DNA of 24,574 nucleotides from UMGS1851 sp900555605 (lineage in GTDB: Bacteria; Bacillota; Clostridia; UBA1212; UBA1255). The stretch lies in NCBI GenBank assembly GCA_902472555.1, contig CABROF010000027.1:1-24574 (forward strand). The letters run 5' to 3'. Position numbers and translations under genes: made by a program. Below are positions 22,440-24,574 of the stretch, piece by piece (positions within the stretch are counted from its first letter, which is position 1; each line of letters starts with the position of its first letter). The notes under the pieces were generated by a model. That model made no database searches. It had not been told where the DNA came from and saw only the letters and a program-made list of their open reading frames with translations.

Positions 22440-22593
22440 CTATTTGTTAGTCTTTTTGGGGCAATGCCCATACGGCTTTTTAGATTAAGACCATATGGTT
22501 TATCAGCCATCCGTCACATTATAAATGAGATTAAATTTCTTGTCAATAAAAACAAACAAAAAAACACGCCGTGAACGGGTGATGAATTGTTTA

Positions 22594-22621
22594 TTGACAT
22601 ATGTCGGAATCGGGGTATAAT
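22594..22621 (+). promoter_or_regulatory. Promoter of the DUF134-Mrp operon with palindromic -35
   Basis: TTGACA (22594-22599), 16-bp spacer, TATAAT (22616-22621), consensus hexamers. GACATATGTC (22596-22605) is a perfect palindrome covering most of the -35. The 155 bp upstream (22440-22593) show no gene. Confidence 0.75.
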
Positions 22622-22674
22622 TTGACGTAGCATAAGCCGGCAGCGGTCTATGCACGAAACAGAGGTGAACTGTA

Positions 22675-23085
22675 TTGCCGAGACCGCAAAAATGCAGGCG
22701 CGTCTGCGCGATGCCCTGTCCGCGCGGATTTGCGCCCATCGGGATCCGGGAGACAGAGGCCTGTCAGGTTGTCCGCTTAGGAAGAGATGAATATGAAGTG
22801 ATCCGTCTGCTTGACCTGCAGGCGCTGACACAGGCCCAGTGCGCAAAGCAGATGGGGATTTCCCGAACCACGGTAACGGGAATTTATGAAGCAGCACGCC
22901 GGAAAATTGCGGATGCAGTGGTGAATGGCAAGCGCCTTATGATTGAGGGCGGAAACGTAGCGCTCTGCGACAGAGGCGAAACCTGCCGTACTGCAAATGG
23001 ACTCTGCTGCTGCACGTTTCAGGACGACACGGATCATCTTACAGAAGAAATCATTATGGAAAAGAGGAAAACGGAGTATGAATGA
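22675..23085 (+). CDS. DUF134 (UPF0251) family DNA-binding protein
   Basis: A 136-residue protein that begins with the family signature MPRPQKCRRVCAMP. An HTH of the sigma-70 region 4 type follows (YEVIRLLDLQALTQAQCAKQMGISRTTVTGIYEAARRKIADAVVNGK). The C-terminal Cys-rich part (Cys98, Cys103, Cys110-112) may bind metal or an Fe-S cluster. The start is TTG at 22675, with AGAGGTGA upstream and the family N-terminus beginning exactly there. It overlaps the Mrp/NBP35 gene by 8 bp, so the two are coupled. DUF134 genes are commonly linked to Mrp-type or NifX-like genes, in line with a regulatory role in Fe-S handling, which remains inference. Confidence 0.93.
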   Translation: MPRPQKCRRVCAMPCPRGFAPIGIRETEACQVVRLGRDEYEVIRLLDLQALTQAQCAKQMGISRTTVTGIYEAARRKIADAVVNGKRLMIEGGNVALCDRGETCRTANGLCCCTFQDDTDHLTEEIIMEKRKTEYE

Positions 23086-23896
23086 AAACTGCGATCATGA
23101 CTGCAGTCACTGCGGTGCGGATTGTGCGGAGCGCGCACAGAATTTAAAGGAAAAGCCGCATGCAACGTCCCATATCGGAAAAGTCATAGCTGTTGTCAGC
23201 GGCAAAGGCGGGGTCGGAAAGTCCCTTGTTACCTCTATGTTCGCTGTTCTAATGCAGCGGAAAGGATATCGGACGGCGATTTTAGATGCGGATATCACCG
23301 GACCGTCGATCCCGAAAACCTTCGGAATCAAAGAGAAGGCTATGGGAAATGAGGATGGAATTCTTCCTGTTGAAACGAAGACCGGCATTAAAATCATGTC
23401 TGTAAATCTGCTGCTTGAAGATACCAATGATCCCGTGGTTTGGCGGGGACCGATTATTGCCGGTACGGTCAAGCAGTTCTGGACCGATGTTCTTTGGGGC
23501 GATGTGGATTACATGTTTGTAGATATGCCTCCGGGAACCGGAGACGTGCCGCTGACCGTATTTCAATCTTTGCCTGTAGATGGAATTGTGGTAGTGACTT
23601 CGCCGCAGGAGCTGGTGGCCATGATTGTGGAGAAGGCGGTCAGAATGGCAGACATGATGGATGTTCCGGTGCTGGGAATCGTGGAAAATATGTCTTACTT
23701 CCAATGTCCCTCCTGCGGGGAGCGGCACAGTATATTCGGTGCCAGCTGTCTATCGGAGACCGCGGCTGCCCATGGAATCCGGACCATTGCCAGACTGCCG
23801 ATAGATCCGCAGCTTGCGGCCGGATGTGATAAAGGGATGATTGAATTGTTTGACGGCACTTGGCTTAATGAAATTGCGGATATCATAGAATCGTGA
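23078..23896 (+). CDS. Mrp/NBP35-family P-loop ATPase (Fe-S cluster carrier)
   Basis: A 272-residue Fe-S carrier ATPase. Deviant Walker A GKGGVGKS (42-49), Walker A' DADITGPS (70-77), switch DMPPGTGD (149-156) and the C-terminal CxxC at Cys210/Cys213 (YFQCPSCGE), which holds a bridging [4Fe-4S] cluster in the dimer. The N-terminus carries Cys5, Cys9, Cys12 and Cys16, resembling but not identical to the extra cluster motif of eukaryotic Nbp35. The frame opens at 22997; ATG 23078 is preferred because an AGAGG ribosome site precedes it and the protein then starts at the Cys-rich segment. It overlaps the DUF134 gene and ends at a strong terminator. Confidence 0.94.
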   Translation: MNENCDHDCSHCGADCAERAQNLKEKPHATSHIGKVIAVVSGKGGVGKSLVTSMFAVLMQRKGYRTAILDADITGPSIPKTFGIKEKAMGNEDGILPVETKTGIKIMSVNLLLEDTNDPVVWRGPIIAGTVKQFWTDVLWGDVDYMFVDMPPGTGDVPLTVFQSLPVDGIVVVTSPQELVAMIVEKAVRMADMMDVPVLGIVENMSYFQCPSCGERHSIFGASCLSETAAAHGIRTIARLPIDPQLAAGCDKGMIELFDGTWLNEIADIIES

Positions 23897-23934
23897 GCTT
23901 TCGGATGTACCTTGCGTGCCTAAAAACAGGAAAC

Positions 23935-23985
23935 GGCGGGCCGCCTATATTCAGCGTCCTTTCTTATATGGGCGGCACGCCTTTT
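23935..23985 (+). terminator. Intrinsic terminator after the Mrp/NBP35 gene
   Basis: A 16-bp stem (23935-23950 with 23966-23981) that has one mismatch and one wobble, followed by TTTT. Core arms GCCGCC/GGCGGC. Confidence 0.9.
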
Positions 23986-24144
23986 ATGCGCTTAAAAATA
24001 CGGCTGAAATAAAAAAATCATTTTCAAATCCGCACGCAGCGGCGGCCTCTCTGACGGTATAATTTTCGTACTGCAACAGATCGGCCGCTTTTTCTATTTT
24101 ACGCTGATGGATATAGATGCGTACTGTAATGGCCGCGATCCAGA
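23984..24144 (-). pseudogene. C-terminal remnant of an AraC-family regulator
   Basis: The minus strand translates from ~24141 to a stop at 23984-23986. It reads RIYIHQRKIEKAADLL, then YTVREAAAACGFENDFFIS and AVFLSA. This is the second helix-turn-helix of AraC regulators (consensus of the RLxKAxxLLxxTxxSVxEIAxxVGFxxxxYFSRxFK kind), with drifted residues. It is preceded in frame by a stop at 24142-24144, and no effector domain or start is present upstream. The stop overlaps the Mrp terminator. It occupies most of the otherwise gene-free 384 bp between the Mrp and PolC-like genes. Confidence 0.7.
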
Positions 24145-24280
24145 ATTACGGCAGGTACTGACAGGGCGGAAGCCGGACATTTCCTATATGAAGATCCCTT
24201 TCTTTTTCCCCGGCGGCGTGGTATCATTAGACAAGTTGGCGCAGACGCGGCCAAGGGAGTATCAATGAAGGGAAATGGGT

Positions 24281-24574
24281 ATGAGCGGCTTCAGAATTAT
24301 CAGCGCAGATGTTTGTGAAAAAAAGAAAAAAATCGTAATTATCGCGGAAAACAGCGAGTTTTATACAGGGGAGGAATCTCTGCGTTTAAAGAAAAATCTT
24401 TGTGAGCGGCTGCAGACGGAGCAGATCGAATTTATTGCAACGTGCAAGGAGCCGCCGGCCTCCGCTGTCAATCGGGCATGTTTTTGGCCTGAGATTCTGA
24501 ACTATATACATGGTGCGGATCCTGCGGGATGGGCGCTGCTTGAAGGCAGCAGCTGCCGGTATGACGAGCCGGAG
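24281..24574 (+). CDS. polC: N-terminal part of a probable PolC-type DNA polymerase III (partial)
   Basis: An open frame of 98 codons that runs off the window. It starts MSGFRIISADVCEKKKKIVIIAENSEF, continues LRLKKNLCERLQTEQIEFIATC and FWPEILNYIHGADPAGWALLEGSS. The order (a VxKxxxxLxI strand pair, a basic helix, a second strand ending in I, then a WxEIxxYI helix and an alanine/leucine-rich turn) resembles the poorly conserved N-terminal domain of clostridial PolC from memory. The catalytic and exonuclease domains would lie outside the window, so this cannot be settled here. AAGGGA lies 8 nt before the ATG. An extended -10 candidate TGGTATCAT is near 24218-24228. Confidence 0.55.
   Translation, partial: MSGFRIISADVCEKKKKIVIIAENSEFYTGEESLRLKKNLCERLQTEQIEFIATCKEPPASAVNRACFWPEILNYIHGADPAGWALLEGSSCRYDEPE

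Noticed and set aside
22503..22897. Minus-strand frames opposite the DUF134 gene
   Set aside because: DUF134 on the plus strand has a clear family signature and promoter. The minus frames carry no recognisable motif.
24107..24268. 53-codon plus-strand frame between the AraC remnant and the PolC-like gene
   Set aside because: Its first part is antisense to recognisable AraC sequence, it has no ribosome site, and no family is recognised. It is probably chance.
1..24574. Search for CRISPR arrays, insertion sequences or integrase genes
   Set aside because: No regular spacer-repeat array, transposase motif or tyrosine/serine recombinase was seen. The only repeats are the short boxes listed.

Overview
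The window looks like a chromosomal segment of an anaerobic Bacillota of class Clostridia. The grounds are strong Shine-Dalgarno and sigma-A-type promoters, DUF3737, TIGR04076 and cyclophilin-like lipoprotein families that I associate with gut Clostridia, and a likely PolC-type DNA polymerase N-terminus at the right edge. I cannot name a species. About 22 kb of accessory, redox-enzyme-rich DNA (1-22080) is followed by a tRNA gene and more conserved, apparently GC-richer DNA (22600-24574). No integrase, transposase, IS or CRISPR array is visible.

Layout. (A) 17-1954: a DUF1858 protein and two flavodoxin-fold oxidoreductases on the minus strand, divergent from an HxlR/DUF24 regulator with an N-terminal Cys. 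(B) 2152-7928: a long minus-strand operon encoding two intact and one truncated cyclophilin-like lipoprotein, a CMD-cupin fusion, an aldo/keto reductase, an Isf-like flavoprotein, a LysE-type exporter, a DUF3737 beta-helix protein and a small GCDE-type protein. (C) 8081-13679: a minus-strand operon with a predicted Ntn amide-hydrolase lipoprotein, a PaaK-type adenylating enzyme and a two-gene FtsX-type ABC transporter, divergent from LysR-1 (13834-14718). (D) 14938-20385: a minus-strand operon with a small GCDE-type protein, an iron-dependent alcohol dehydrogenase, an aldo/keto reductase, a sugar O-acetyltransferase, an Isf-like flavoprotein, a lipoprotein fusing flavodoxin to aldo/keto reductase, and a TIGR04076 protein, divergent from LysR-2 (20512-21399). 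(E) 21420-22080: a small Spo0A-C-like protein divergent from an XRE regulator. (F) 22363-24574: tRNA(CAT), DUF134 and Mrp/NBP35 genes, an AraC-family remnant, and the start of a probable polC.

How the parts may work together (inference). Blocks A, B and D repeat the same toolkit (FMN flavoproteins, aldo/keto reductases, alcohol dehydrogenase, surface lipoproteins), each behind its own regulator. This suggests a stress or xenobiotic response to quinones, electrophiles or reactive carbonyls. Nearly identical tandem AAATACTTAT boxes lie upstream of block B (8030-8052) and between block C and LysR-1 (13749-13771), so LysR-1 probably controls both blocks. A related box lies between block D and LysR-2.

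The two items most likely to be undescribed are the block C cassette (lipoprotein amidase, acyl-adenylating ligase, ABC transporter) and the apparently surface-anchored flavodoxin-aldo/keto reductase fusion.
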